Part shown: piece by piece, positions 1-7,723 of the stretch
Layout of the letters: each line of letters starts with the position of its first letter
Numbering within the stretch: position 1 is the stretch's first letter
Assembly: GCA_011620765.1 (NCBI GenBank)
Contig: WOYO01000005.1
Coordinates: forward strand, 1 to 35,905
Source: Thermoplasmata archaeon
GTDB lineage: Archaea > Thermoplasmatota > UBA186 > UBA287
DNA length: 35,905 bases
Direction: 5' to 3'
The notes under the pieces: model-generated
What the model saw: the letters and a program-made list of their open reading frames with translations, nothing else
What the model was told of the DNA's origin: nothing
Database searches by the model: none
Program-made: the position numbers and the translations under genes

Positions 1-60
1 GAAAGTCCTGAACAAGAGAAACACAAAATTGCAGAAGAATTAACGGATCATAGATCTTAA
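1..60 (+). CDS. 3' end of an unidentified gene (partial)
   Basis: Frame 1 is open from the window edge to a TAA at 58-60 and encodes 19 residues ending in ELTDHRS. The peptide is hydrophilic and charged, as many protein C-termini are, but it is too short to assign. It could equally be a chance open frame. No function is proposed. Confidence 0.3.
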   Translation, partial: ESPEQEKHKIAEELTDHRS

Positions 61-116
61 CGAGTTTTTATCTCCATTTTCAATTTCAACCAATCACATT
101 AAACAGCAACCGCAGA

Positions 117-125
117 TTATAAATA
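117..125 (+). promoter_or_regulatory. TATA box for the tungstate-binding fusion gene
   Basis: TTATAAATA is centred about 26 nt before the ATG at 147. Archaeal transcription starts about 25 nt after the TATA centre, so the mRNA would begin at or next to the ATG (leaderless). This favours ATG 147 over the in-frame TTG at 141. No Shine-Dalgarno site is visible. Confidence 0.6.
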
Positions 126-146
126 AAAAAAACGATGTAGTTGTAT

Positions 147-1907
147 ATGCATATCGAAAAGAAGGTTAGTTGGAATGCCATAATAGCTACATGTTTGCTT
201 GCTATCTCACTGCTGGCAGGCTGTGTAGAGCAGGGAGAGGGTAAAACACTAAAAGTGTTCCATGCAGGCAGTCTGGCGGCACCGTTGGGCGAAGTTGAAA
301 GAGAATTCGAACAGCTGTATCCAGAGATAGATGTGCAGAGAGAATCCTATGGCAGTGTTGAAGCAATAAGGCAGATAACAGAAGCAGGAAAAAAAGGAGA
401 TGTACTTGCTTCTGCAGACTATACCCTGATACCAGATATGATGTATGATGAATATGCTGAGTGGGTGATCAGATTCGCAACAAATGACATGGTGCTTGCT
501 TACAACTCTGAAAAGAGCAGGTATGCTGAAAGTATCACCGCAGAGAACTGGCATAATATTCTGCGCAGAAGCGATGTAACCTTTGGTTTTTCAAATCCAA
601 ACCTTGACCCATGTGGTTACAGAGCTATGATGGTCTGTCAGCTTGCAGAACTGTATTACAACGATAGCAGGATATTTGATGATCTAATTATGAACAACAC
701 TCTCATTTCTGTTGAAGATGGTGACGAATATCTTATAAAGATAAAAGTACCAGAAAATCTCGGCCCTGATGCCAGAAAGGTCACCATAAAACCCAAGGAG
801 GCTGAACTCACATCTCTTGTTGAGATGGGTGGTCTTGACTATTATTTCATATACCGGAGTGTTGCGGTTCAGCACAACCTCAGTTTCGTTGATCTGCCAG
901 GGGAGATAGATCTTAGCAAGGTAGAATACGAGGATCTGTACAAAAAGATAGAAGTTGAAACCGCTGATGGAAGTGTAAAAGTTGGAAAGCCAATTGTCTA
1001 TGGTATAACTGTACCGAAGAATGCGGAGAGCCTTGAACTCGGGCTAGAGTTCGTAAGATTCGTCACAAGCAAGGAAGGACAGGAGATATTTTCCAGAAAC
1101 GGGCAGCCTCCCATCGTTCCTCCAGTTGGGAGCGGGGATCTGCCAGAGAGCCTAGGGGTTAAGGAAACATTAAAGCTGGCAACTGGAAGCCCCTATGAGC
1201 TAGGACTAATCGATGCGCTAGCTGAGCCATTTGAGGAGAGATATAATTGCAAGGTTGAAGTAACAAAGGCTGGAAGTGGTAAGTCACTGGATCTCGGCAG
1301 GGAAGGCAAAGTTGATCTTGTAATGGTACATTCACCAGAGGAAGAGGAGAGATTTATTGCCGATAAGCATGGTTTGGATAGAGCTTATGTGATGTCCAAC
1401 GATTTTGTAATTGTAGGCCCGGAGGATGATCCTGCGGGGATTAGGGGGATGACAAACGCCACAGAAGCATACAAAAAGATCGCTGAGACCAGAACACCTT
1501 TCTTTTCCAGAGGAGATAACTCTGGAACCCACAAAAAAGAGATGTCTATTTGGAAGGACGCCGGGATAACACCCAAAGGGGAGTGGTATAGAGTAACACA
1601 CTCATTTATGGCCACAACACTTGAAATGGCAAACGAGGAGCAAGGATACTTCATGACCGACAGGAGCACTTACATCACACTGAAAGATAAAATAGACCTG
1701 GACATACTGGTTGAAGGAGACCCTGAGCTGGTGAATCATTATCATGCGATTGCAGTGAATCCGGCTAAACACTCCAACGTGAATTATGTCCTAGCAAAAG
1801 CATTTATTGATTATTTAACATCCACAGAGGGAAAAAGAACAACTATGGAATTCGGAACAAAGGAGTTCGGTGAGCCTCTCTACTATGTTATGTTGCAGAG
1901 GGAGTAA
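147..1907 (+). CDS. Fused WtpA-TupA tungstate/molybdate-binding lipoprotein
   Basis: 586 aa from ATG 147. A signal peptide ends in a lipobox (LLAGC, Cys26), so the protein should be anchored outside the membrane. Residues about 34-325 match archaeal WtpA/ModA: KVFHAGSLAAP at the start, then a NPNLDPCGYRA motif. Residues about 345-586 match TupA, a different tungstate-binding family: ATGSPYELGLIDAL, VHSPEEE, NDFVIVGP, SRGDNSGTHKKE, TDRSTY and VNPAKH. Both are ABC-transporter substrate-binding families that are normally separate proteins. The oxyanion-contact motifs of both halves look intact. It is followed by remains of a wtpB permease gene, so its partner permease is either encoded elsewhere or lost. 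Domain identities are from family motifs; dual binding is inference. Confidence 0.88.
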   Translation: MHIEKKVSWNAIIATCLLAISLLAGCVEQGEGKTLKVFHAGSLAAPLGEVEREFEQLYPEIDVQRESYGSVEAIRQITEAGKKGDVLASADYTLIPDMMYDEYAEWVIRFATNDMVLAYNSEKSRYAESITAENWHNILRRSDVTFGFSNPNLDPCGYRAMMVCQLAELYYNDSRIFDDLIMNNTLISVEDGDEYLIKIKVPENLGPDARKVTIKPKEAELTSLVEMGGLDYYFIYRSVAVQHNLSFVDLPGEIDLSKVEYEDLYKKIEVETADGSVKVGKPIVYGITVPKNAESLELGLEFVRFVTSKEGQEIFSRNGQPPIVPPVGSGDLPESLGVKETLKLATGSPYELGLIDALAEPFEERYNCKVEVTKAGSGKSLDLGREGKVDLVMVHSPEEEERFIADKHGLDRAYVMSNDFVIVGPEDDPAGIRGMTNATEAYKKIAETRTPFFSRGDNSGTHKKEMSIWKDAGITPKGEWYRVTHSFMATTLEMANEEQGYFMTDRSTYITLKDKIDLDILVEGDPELVNHYHAIAVNPAKHSNVNYVLAKAFIDYLTSTEGKRTTMEFGTKEFGEPLYYVMLQRE

Positions 1908-2034
1908 ATGAGTAATGGGCTATTAGAACATTCTTCTATTCAATTAGAACAGAACATGAGTAGGATCAACAGGCGGCATAGAGATCAACAAAAGCAAAAA
2001 ACAGATTAGGTGAAAATAGGTGTGAATAGGCATA

Positions 2035-2354
2035 TGGGTTGGAACAAAAAAAAGCTTCAAAGGGACTGTTGAAAGCGAGAGCATATTTATCGTATCTTTC
2101 CTGGTTGGTGTTTTTCTTGTTGCATTTGTTATTCTCACTTTGAGAAACATGTTCTATGCACAGATGGAAGATTTTCCTCCGCTCATTGAGCAGCAAAGGA
2201 TCTATCTGTGTTGGAGTCTTGAGTAATAAGTAGTTAGGCTGCGATATGCTCTACGCTTATAGTTCTTATCCTGGCGAATCCATTGGCATACCTCCTTGCC
2301 AGAAAGGATTTTGTGGGTAAAAGCAAAATAGAGGGTATAGCCGATATAAAATAA
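2035..2354 (+). pseudogene. Decayed wtpB (tungstate ABC permease) remnant
   Basis: Two fragments in different frames resemble consecutive parts of a WtpB/ModB permease N-terminus. 2035-2223 encodes a first transmembrane helix (FIVSFLVGVFLVAFVILTL) and then NMFYAQMEDFPPLIEQ, ending in TAA at 2224. 2241-2351, in another frame, encodes [20 protein letters not shown], then [12 protein letters not shown], the usual segment just before the permease core. It stops at 2352 where a live gene would continue with the conserved IP segment. A frameshift, several stops (2224, 2231, 2235) and loss of the C-terminal two thirds mark it as dead. It lies on the same strand, directly after the binding-protein gene, as in wtpABC operons. 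A relic start could lie as far upstream as ATG 1908. Confidence 0.7.
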
Positions 2355-2360
2355 CATAGA

Positions 2361-2369
2361 TTTATAAAA
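2361..2369 (+). promoter_or_regulatory. TATA box for the CPBP protease gene
   Basis: TTTATAAAA is centred about 24 nt before ATG 2389, which predicts a leaderless transcript. It lies within the last bases after the wtpB relic, so the protease gene has its own promoter. Confidence 0.6.
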
Positions 2370-2388
2370 AACCACCACCATCGCATTT

Positions 2389-3318
2389 ATGGATGATGAC
2401 TCGTTCTATCTTTTGATTGCGATCGTTGATCTGATCATAATCCATGGCCTTGGGGGATCTACACTTCTATCAGCAACCATAACAGGAATGACAGCAACAC
2501 TTGCTGTTTTGGGCATCTCATATCTCATTCTTCTAGCGATCCTGCTTCTCTATATCCTGGATAATGGTATCGCTGAAAAGATGAGAGCAAGGACTATAAT
2601 AGAAAATAACTCGATAACATCATTCCTCTTACTTATCTCTCTCATTTTCTTCATTCTTTGTATCGGTATAGGCGGCAATGCAGCAACAATATTTGATCTC
2701 TCGCAGAACTCTAGCCTCGAAGAGATCTTTGGTTCCATATCTCTGGGCCCTGCGAATTTGATAGGGCAAAGCCTGATGACATTTTTCATATTCTTTTTTG
2801 GACCATTGGCTTATGTAGCTTTAGCAAAAGGTTATGGCGCAAAGAAGAGCTTTGAGATCCTGAAGCTGAAGATAACCAGGCGCAGCATTCTATACTTCTT
2901 AGCTGGTATACCCGCAGTTATTTTACTGAACGGCGCTTTAGAATATCTATTGTTATTTCTGCAGGATCTCTTCGGATTTCAGCTCGCAGAAAATGTTGTC
3001 GCGATAGGATTGGTGCAGGGCATGAATGTGCCCATGGCTTTTATCATGGCAGCGCTTACAGCTTTCGGTGAAGAGCTTTTCTTCAGGGGCTTTATGCAGA
3101 ACCGGGCTGGAATCTGGCTCACAACAATAGTCTTCACCCTCTCGCACATAAGTTATGGAAATCTCTATGAGATCATAGCTGTATTTGTGTTTTCTCTCAT
3201 AATGGGCTATGGAGTGAAAAAAACAAAGGACCTGGGCTTTTCCATAGGCATGCATTTTACAAACAACTTTGCAACAGCTATCATCATCAACTATTTCCCG
3301 CATCTGGCGGGTATCTGA
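2389..3318 (+). CDS. CPBP-family intramembrane metalloprotease (CAAX/ABI type)
   Basis: 309 aa with about eight hydrophobic segments, an integral membrane protein. The C-terminal half carries the CPBP (PF02517) signatures: GEELFFRGFMQNR, which contains the EExxxR motif (catalytic glutamates), then SHISYGN with the first conserved histidine, and GMHFTNN with the second His and Asn. Family members include type II CAAX prenyl proteases and bacteriocin-immunity proteins; archaeal substrates are mostly unknown, so no substrate is proposed. It starts at ATG 2389 with its own TATA box. Its 3' end overlaps by 32 bp the 3' end of the helicase gene on the other strand, so the two genes are convergent and may affect each other through antisense read-through. 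Confidence 0.87.
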   Translation: MDDDSFYLLIAIVDLIIIHGLGGSTLLSATITGMTATLAVLGISYLILLAILLLYILDNGIAEKMRARTIIENNSITSFLLLISLIFFILCIGIGGNAATIFDLSQNSSLEEIFGSISLGPANLIGQSLMTFFIFFFGPLAYVALAKGYGAKKSFEILKLKITRRSILYFLAGIPAVILLNGALEYLLLFLQDLFGFQLAENVVAIGLVQGMNVPMAFIMAALTAFGEELFFRGFMQNRAGIWLTTIVFTLSHISYGNLYEIIAVFVFSLIMGYGVKKTKDLGFSIGMHFTNNFATAIIINYFPHLAGI

Positions 3319-5008
3319 TAACTCTTGCGCCAGCTCTGAAGTAATATGGAAGTAGAGAGAAAATGTGAGGCTTTGCATAGCGCTCATCCCCGCAAACTAT
3401 GAAAGCCTTATCATCGATACCTCTCAAAGCCCTTCCCATAGCCTGCGAAACTCTCCTTATCGCAGGCACAGTGTATGCATAGTATCTTCCCTGCTTGGCC
3501 CCATAGAGGTTCATGTAATACTTGATATAAAGCGTTGTTTTCAGTGTTGCCCTCTCAAAGGGTATACCAGCTATAAACACAGAATCTAAAGCTTGAGGCA
3601 GATCTATGCCCTCTGCAAATCTGCCCTGAGCACTTGCGACAAGGCATCCCCGCTCTGCTTCCCTGAAACTCTCAAGCATCACTTTTGCTTCAGCTCCACT
3701 CATAGAGTGTTCCTCAATAAAGATGTTATCGGCATTCAAACCGGCATCTAAAAGATCACCCATTATCCTGTAACTTGAACAGAACAGTGCGCTCTTCTTA
3801 CCCTGATTAAGAAACCATGAGACCGCTTCCACATACCTGTTAGCCATCGTTTTGCTCAGAGCCTCTCCCTCTGTCGATAAGCCTTCTATTATGTAGCCCT
3901 TCACATTTTCTTTCTTGAAAGGCATGTAAAAACTCTTTCCTTCATAGTCCCTTAACCCTATGGTGTCGGCGAATCCCTCTACAGGTTCAAGAGTGCCAGA
4001 GCAAAAAACACATCCTAAAAACTGGTCCCATAGCTCTGAAAGGAGCTCTCTAGCTCTCATATCGTATATCTCAAAGCTTTCATCGCTCGCTAACATAACA
4101 ACACCTTCAGCAGAAGCTTTTTCTTCAACACTCTGCAGAAAAGATCCAAGATGATAAAGCGATGATCTTGGCGCAAGATTTTGCTCAAGTTTCTCAGCCC
4201 TTATTTTCTCTCCATATTCCATAAACCTGGAAGCTAAACCCCTGAGGTTTAAAGCGTTAAGGAAGCCCTCCATATCAACCCTGCTTTCTCCTTCTATACG
4301 CTCCATAACCTCTAAAAGCGCTTTAAGAGCTGCTTCACCATCTTCATCATCCATGCCTTCTATCTCATCAATAGCATGCTCAACACCGCCCTTTCTAAGG
4401 GAAACGGAGCTAAGATTTATGGCTGCCTGCTCAAGGTTGTGGGCTTCATCTACAACTAGAAAACTATCAGGGAATGAAAAAGAAGAGCGAAGAGAATAAC
4501 CGGCAGTAGAAAGGATGTAATTGTAGCTGAGACCTATAACACTTGCATAAGGTAAAAGCTTCCTCTGGAAATAATAGGGGCAGATCTTTTCTTTCTTCGC
4601 TATCTTCAAAAGCTCAGAGTAGAGTAAGGGCTCTTCTGGCGAAAAAGAAAAATCAGATAGATTCTTGTTGAAGGCGCAATCCTTCATCTTTTTCTTGCAG
4701 AAGTAGGAAGCAGTATCATAATCAAGCCCTTCCTTGAGCAGACACATGTCCTTTTTCCCTCTGTATGAGAGACCGAAAAAATTGTTTATCGCTTTAAGTT
4801 CCTCAATAGGTCTATCACTCTCATTCCCTGTCCTTACAGCCCATATTATCCTTTTGCGAAAAGGCAGGAGGGCAGAGAGTATGCAGGGCGTCTTCCCGAA
4901 ACCTGTGGTGGCGTTTATGCAAAGCGGTTTATCAATATGAGAGGACACAAAATCAATTAAATCCTGCTGCTCAGCCCTTATGCGATATGGAAAGATCAAT
5001 TTCCTCAC
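3287..5008 (-). CDS. XPD/Rad3-like Fe-S cluster DNA helicase
   Basis: 573 aa from a GTG start. Superfamily 2 helicase motifs are clear: Walker A ATTGFGKT (33-40), DEAH box VVDEAHN (DEAH 187-190), motif V ASAQGRFAEGIDLP, and motif VI SQAMGRALRG. Four cysteines between Walker A and DEAH (89, 104, 111, 143) sit where XPD binds its [4Fe-4S] cluster, with the last one in KICPYY. The length agrees with archaeal XPD (about 550-650 aa). XPD unwinds DNA 5' to 3' in repair. The gene is last in a minus-strand series after pyrE (57 nt gap). The nearest alternative is a DinG-type helicase; the Cys spacing and size favour an XPD-like protein. Confidence 0.87.
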   Translation of the reverse strand: MRKLIFPYRIRAEQQDLIDFVSSHIDKPLCINATTGFGKTPCILSALLPFRKRIIWAVRTGNESDRPIEELKAINNFFGLSYRGKKDMCLLKEGLDYDTASYFCKKKMKDCAFNKNLSDFSFSPEEPLLYSELLKIAKKEKICPYYFQRKLLPYASVIGLSYNYILSTAGYSLRSSFSFPDSFLVVDEAHNLEQAAINLSSVSLRKGGVEHAIDEIEGMDDEDGEAALKALLEVMERIEGESRVDMEGFLNALNLRGLASRFMEYGEKIRAEKLEQNLAPRSSLYHLGSFLQSVEEKASAEGVVMLASDESFEIYDMRARELLSELWDQFLGCVFCSGTLEPVEGFADTIGLRDYEGKSFYMPFKKENVKGYIIEGLSTEGEALSKTMANRYVEAVSWFLNQGKKSALFCSSYRIMGDLLDAGLNADNIFIEEHSMSGAEAKVMLESFREAERGCLVASAQGRFAEGIDLPQALDSVFIAGIPFERATLKTTLYIKYYMNLYGAKQGRYYAYTVPAIRRVSQAMGRALRGIDDKAFIVCGDERYAKPHIFSLLPYYFRAGARVIRYPPDAGNS

Positions 5009-5065
5009 TACTCAAGCTCCTTCCTGCTTTTTGTTTTTATTGCAAGATCATAGCCAATCTTTATT

Positions 5066-5713
5066 TCACCCATTCTTGAGATCGCTTATTCTAAACAGAG
5101 GGACAAGCTCCAGCTTGTTGCTCTTGAGTATTTCCTCAGCCCCTTCTTCTCTATCAACAACAGTAACAACCCTATCAACATAGCCCTTGTTGCTTCGTAT
5201 CACCTTGGCAGCACGCAATGCGGTTTCGCCCGTAGTTGTAACGTCCTCGATTATACATAGCCTCTTGCCCTCAACCTGCCCTATATGCTCTTTTTCAACT
5301 CCATGCTCTCTTTTTTCTTTTCTTATTATCACATAGGGCTTTCCAGAGTAGAGTGAGGCAGCAACAACAAGCGGCACTGCTCCGAGCTCAACACCGGCAA
5401 ACCCATCATACCCTACTCCCCGCCAGGATAGCTCCCTACCAAGGGACTGAAGCGCTGCTGGCTGTGTTATGAGACCTTTTATATCAACATAATAGTTGCT
5501 CTTTCTACCGCTCGTCAGAACAAAATCCCCCTCTTTAACACAATTGCTCACAAGCGATCTCAGCTCCTCTACGTTCTCTTCCTTAAGTGGCGCCACCGGA
5601 GCACAATCTGTACAAAGCCCGAGCATGGGCCTATAGCATGATGTGCAAACATTTCTCTTGCAGCTTATGCACACATACCTTGCTTCATTTATCCCGCATA
5701 TCTCACATTTCAT
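5066..5713 (-). CDS. pyrE: Orotate phosphoribosyltransferase with N-terminal zinc finger
   Basis: 215 aa. Residues 1-37 hold eight cysteines in pairs (C3/C6, C15/C18, C23/C26, C34/C37), a B-box-like double zinc site. The rest is a type I phosphoribosyltransferase: SGRKSNYYVDIKG (orotate and PRPP contacts), RKEKREHG (flexible catalytic loop) and the PRPP-binding motif EDVTTTGETA (156-165). It makes OMP from orotate and PRPP in pyrimidine synthesis. Most OPRTs lack the zinc finger; a regulatory or protein-contact role for it is inference. The gene lies 9 nt after carS and 57 nt before the helicase gene, so it is probably co-transcribed. Confidence 0.9.
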   Translation of the reverse strand: MKCEICGINEARYVCISCKRNVCTSCYRPMLGLCTDCAPVAPLKEENVEELRSLVSNCVKEGDFVLTSGRKSNYYVDIKGLITQPAALQSLGRELSWRGVGYDGFAGVELGAVPLVVAASLYSGKPYVIIRKEKREHGVEKEHIGQVEGKRLCIIEDVTTTGETALRAAKVIRSNKGYVDRVVTVVDREEGAEEILKSNKLELVPLFRISDLKNG

Positions 5714-5722
5714 ATCATCACC

Positions 5723-6232
5723 TCACCATGGTACGTCCTTTAGCCTCAGCTTGTAGGCAGCTATATTGGCTGCCCGATGAAGCAGTGGCGTCATTACCAA
5801 TACAGTTATGGCTATGTACCAATTAAAGCTTTCCAAAAACCAGTCTCTGCTAAATACGAAGCACAGAAACCATGAGCCAAAAACAAGGTTGAGCTGATCA
5901 AGCACTGGAAGCTTTTTTCCTTGCTCTATACCCAGCCTCCTCTTTAAAAAAGAATTGCAGATATCACCAAAAAGCCCGCCAAATGAAAGAAGAAATATAT
6001 TAAAGTAGGAGCCATAGAGCCCAGAATATAGCTCAACTATGACGCCAGCAATAAAGCCTAAAAGCGTCCCCAGGGCTAATCCTTCAAAAGTCTTTCCCCT
6101 GCCCAGAATCCTTCTTCCATCAAAGAAATTCTTACCCAGATCTATGGGCATTTTTCCCCTGGAGAGCACTGCCCCTGGGCTTGAGATGTAGGCTGGAAGC
6201 ATCAACAGAAAAGCTTTAAGCAAAAAGTTCAT
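5723..6232 (-). CDS. carS: CDP-archaeol synthase
   Basis: 169 aa from the ATG at 6232, whose ATGA overlaps the stop of pncB; a longer frame starting at 6250 would add six residues inside pncB and is less likely. The protein has about four or five membrane helices and the CarS/DUF46 signatures IDLGKNFFDGRRILGRGKT and FGGLFGDICNSFLKRRLG, followed by PVLDQLNLVFGS. CarS transfers CMP from CTP to 2,3-di-O-geranylgeranylglyceryl phosphate, forming CDP-archaeol for archaeal polar lipids. The length is typical. This is one of the strongest archaeal markers in the window. Confidence 0.93.
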   Translation of the reverse strand: MNFLLKAFLLMLPAYISSPGAVLSRGKMPIDLGKNFFDGRRILGRGKTFEGLALGTLLGFIAGVIVELYSGLYGSYFNIFLLSFGGLFGDICNSFLKRRLGIEQGKKLPVLDQLNLVFGSWFLCFVFSRDWFLESFNWYIAITVLVMTPLLHRAANIAAYKLRLKDVPW

Positions 6233-7410
6233 TTTATTTCTTCCACACAAGCAATCTGGCTCAATACATAATTGCGTATGTCCTCAGCGCTCTTTGAAGC
6301 GTAAACCCTCTTCCCTTTTTCAATAACCTTATTCAGCATAGGCTTCATCCTCTCACCACAGCACTGTGGTGGCTCTGCACCCCATGGAAGAACCTCAAAG
6401 TTGAAACAGTGGTCGCATCGAAACCACTGCTTCTTTCCCCCGAGCTTCCCTCTCTTAGCAACGGGTTTGCCCTCCTTCTCAATAACATCCATGGCAAAAT
6501 TGATGGTCGGAGCATTGCTTATGCACGTTCCAACTCCGAAACCATCAACAAGATCTCTGAGCTTTAATACCTCTTCTTCATCAACCCCGCCTGAGACAAT
6601 AACCTTTGCTTCAAATCCCCTTATGTTCATCTCCCACTTCACCTCTGCTACTATGTCCTCCATCTTCCCTTTTCTTGAGCTTGGAGTGTCCAATCTTACG
6701 CCTGTGAGCTTTTTTCCAAGGGTCTTGCAGGCAAGGAGCGCTTCTGCCTTCTCATCATAGTATGTGTCTATAAGAGCTATGCGCGCTACACTCTCATCAG
6801 CTGTCTCATCAAATGCTTTCCATGCAGCGCTCTGATCACCGAACATTATCATAAGGGCATGGGGCATTGTACCTACGGGCACTTTACCTATGGCATTTGC
6901 TCCAGCTATGCTTGAGACACTATCACAACCACCAATGTATGCGCTTCTATCTATCATTGGCGCGATAGCTGGATGCATTCTCCTTATGCCAAAAGATAAA
7001 ACAGTTTTACTACCCGCAAGTTTTTTTATCCTTGCACTTTTCGTTGCTATGCCCGAAGCCTGACAGATCAATCCTAAAGCCGGAGTCTCCAGTTCGCAGA
7101 AAGAGCCGTAAGGGCCCTCAACATAAGCAACAGGCACTCTTATTCTCTTCCTATCCTTATTTACAAATATCGTGCCTTCATCGACTGCATAGACATCTAC
7201 AGCTCTATTCTCAAAGAGCGTTAAAAACTCTTCAAGCCCGCAGAAAACAGCCCACTGATAGTTGTGCGGAAAAGTATCTGCAGTGAACTCCGCAACTACG
7301 CTCTCTCTGTCCTTACCGTACTTTTTCAGAGCATTGAGAGTGTTAACAAAGTAAATATCTGTAGTTTCACCATCAATAATCTCTTTATCTCCAGCAGTAA
7401 AAAAAGCCAT
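6229..7410 (-). CDS. pncB: Nicotinate phosphoribosyltransferase, zinc-knuckle archaeal type
   Basis: 393 aa. It converts nicotinate and PRPP to nicotinate mononucleotide in NAD salvage. Family features are EFTADTFPHNYQWAVF near the N-terminus, LSFGIRRMHP, VGTMPHALM, GVRLDTPSS and the phosphate-binding IVSGGVDEEEV. Near residues 340-365 the motifs CDHC and QCCGE form a four-cysteine zinc knuckle, as in the Thermoplasma acidophilum enzyme. It is first in the minus-strand series pncB-carS-pyrE-helicase and overlaps carS by ATGA. The joint use of PRPP by PncB and PyrE may explain part of the grouping. No good TATA box or Shine-Dalgarno site was seen before its ATG. Confidence 0.92.
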   Translation of the reverse strand: MAFFTAGDKEIIDGETTDIYFVNTLNALKKYGKDRESVVAEFTADTFPHNYQWAVFCGLEEFLTLFENRAVDVYAVDEGTIFVNKDRKRIRVPVAYVEGPYGSFCELETPALGLICQASGIATKSARIKKLAGSKTVLSFGIRRMHPAIAPMIDRSAYIGGCDSVSSIAGANAIGKVPVGTMPHALMIMFGDQSAAWKAFDETADESVARIALIDTYYDEKAEALLACKTLGKKLTGVRLDTPSSRKGKMEDIVAEVKWEMNIRGFEAKVIVSGGVDEEEVLKLRDLVDGFGVGTCISNAPTINFAMDVIEKEGKPVAKRGKLGGKKQWFRCDHCFNFEVLPWGAEPPQCCGERMKPMLNKVIEKGKRVYASKSAEDIRNYVLSQIACVEEIK

Positions 7411-7488
7411 AGAGTGGAGAGGCTTTACTCAAAGAAAAAGGTTTCCATAACAGACTTCAGTAAAGATCCAGAGATCCTGCTCACCTAC

Positions 7489-7689
7489 CTACCCCTGCAG
7501 AGATACTATATACACACCGCCGCCATCAAATGATATTGTATTGCCGTAAACCACGGGATTTTACTTGAACGTACCAGCTGTTGCTATAAGTATCCCCTGA
7601 GCAGATAATGAATCATAAGCATATCCCACCCTCTTCATAACCCAAGCTCTGGCACAGCCTAGCCTTGAGGTATTCGGCCTTATGACCAT
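7489..7689 (-). pseudogene. Possible remnant of a beta-propeller-type gene in the pncB-acs gap
   Basis: The gap 7411-7723 holds no clear gene. On the minus strand one frame runs from ATG 7689 for 42 codons to TAA 7561 and continues in the same frame to TAG 7489 as NPVVYGNTISFDGGGVYIVS. That second piece looks like a blade of a PQQ or TolB-like propeller. A single CAA-to-TAA change could have produced the internal stop. The similarity is short and judged by eye, so this may be chance. Confidence 0.25.
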
Positions 7690-7723
7690 AGCGCACCTTT
7701 TTTTAAAGATTGGACGCCCTACT

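Noticed and set aside
1-20. GAAAGTCC at the window start resembles the RNase P RNA conserved region I.
   Set aside because: Only eight bases match and the bases after it do not continue as RNase P RNA; no ACAGAAA-type partner region follows.
249-1669. Several open frames on the minus strand opposite the tungstate-binding gene.
   Set aside because: They are antisense to an intact, recognisable protein, have no start signals and no motifs.
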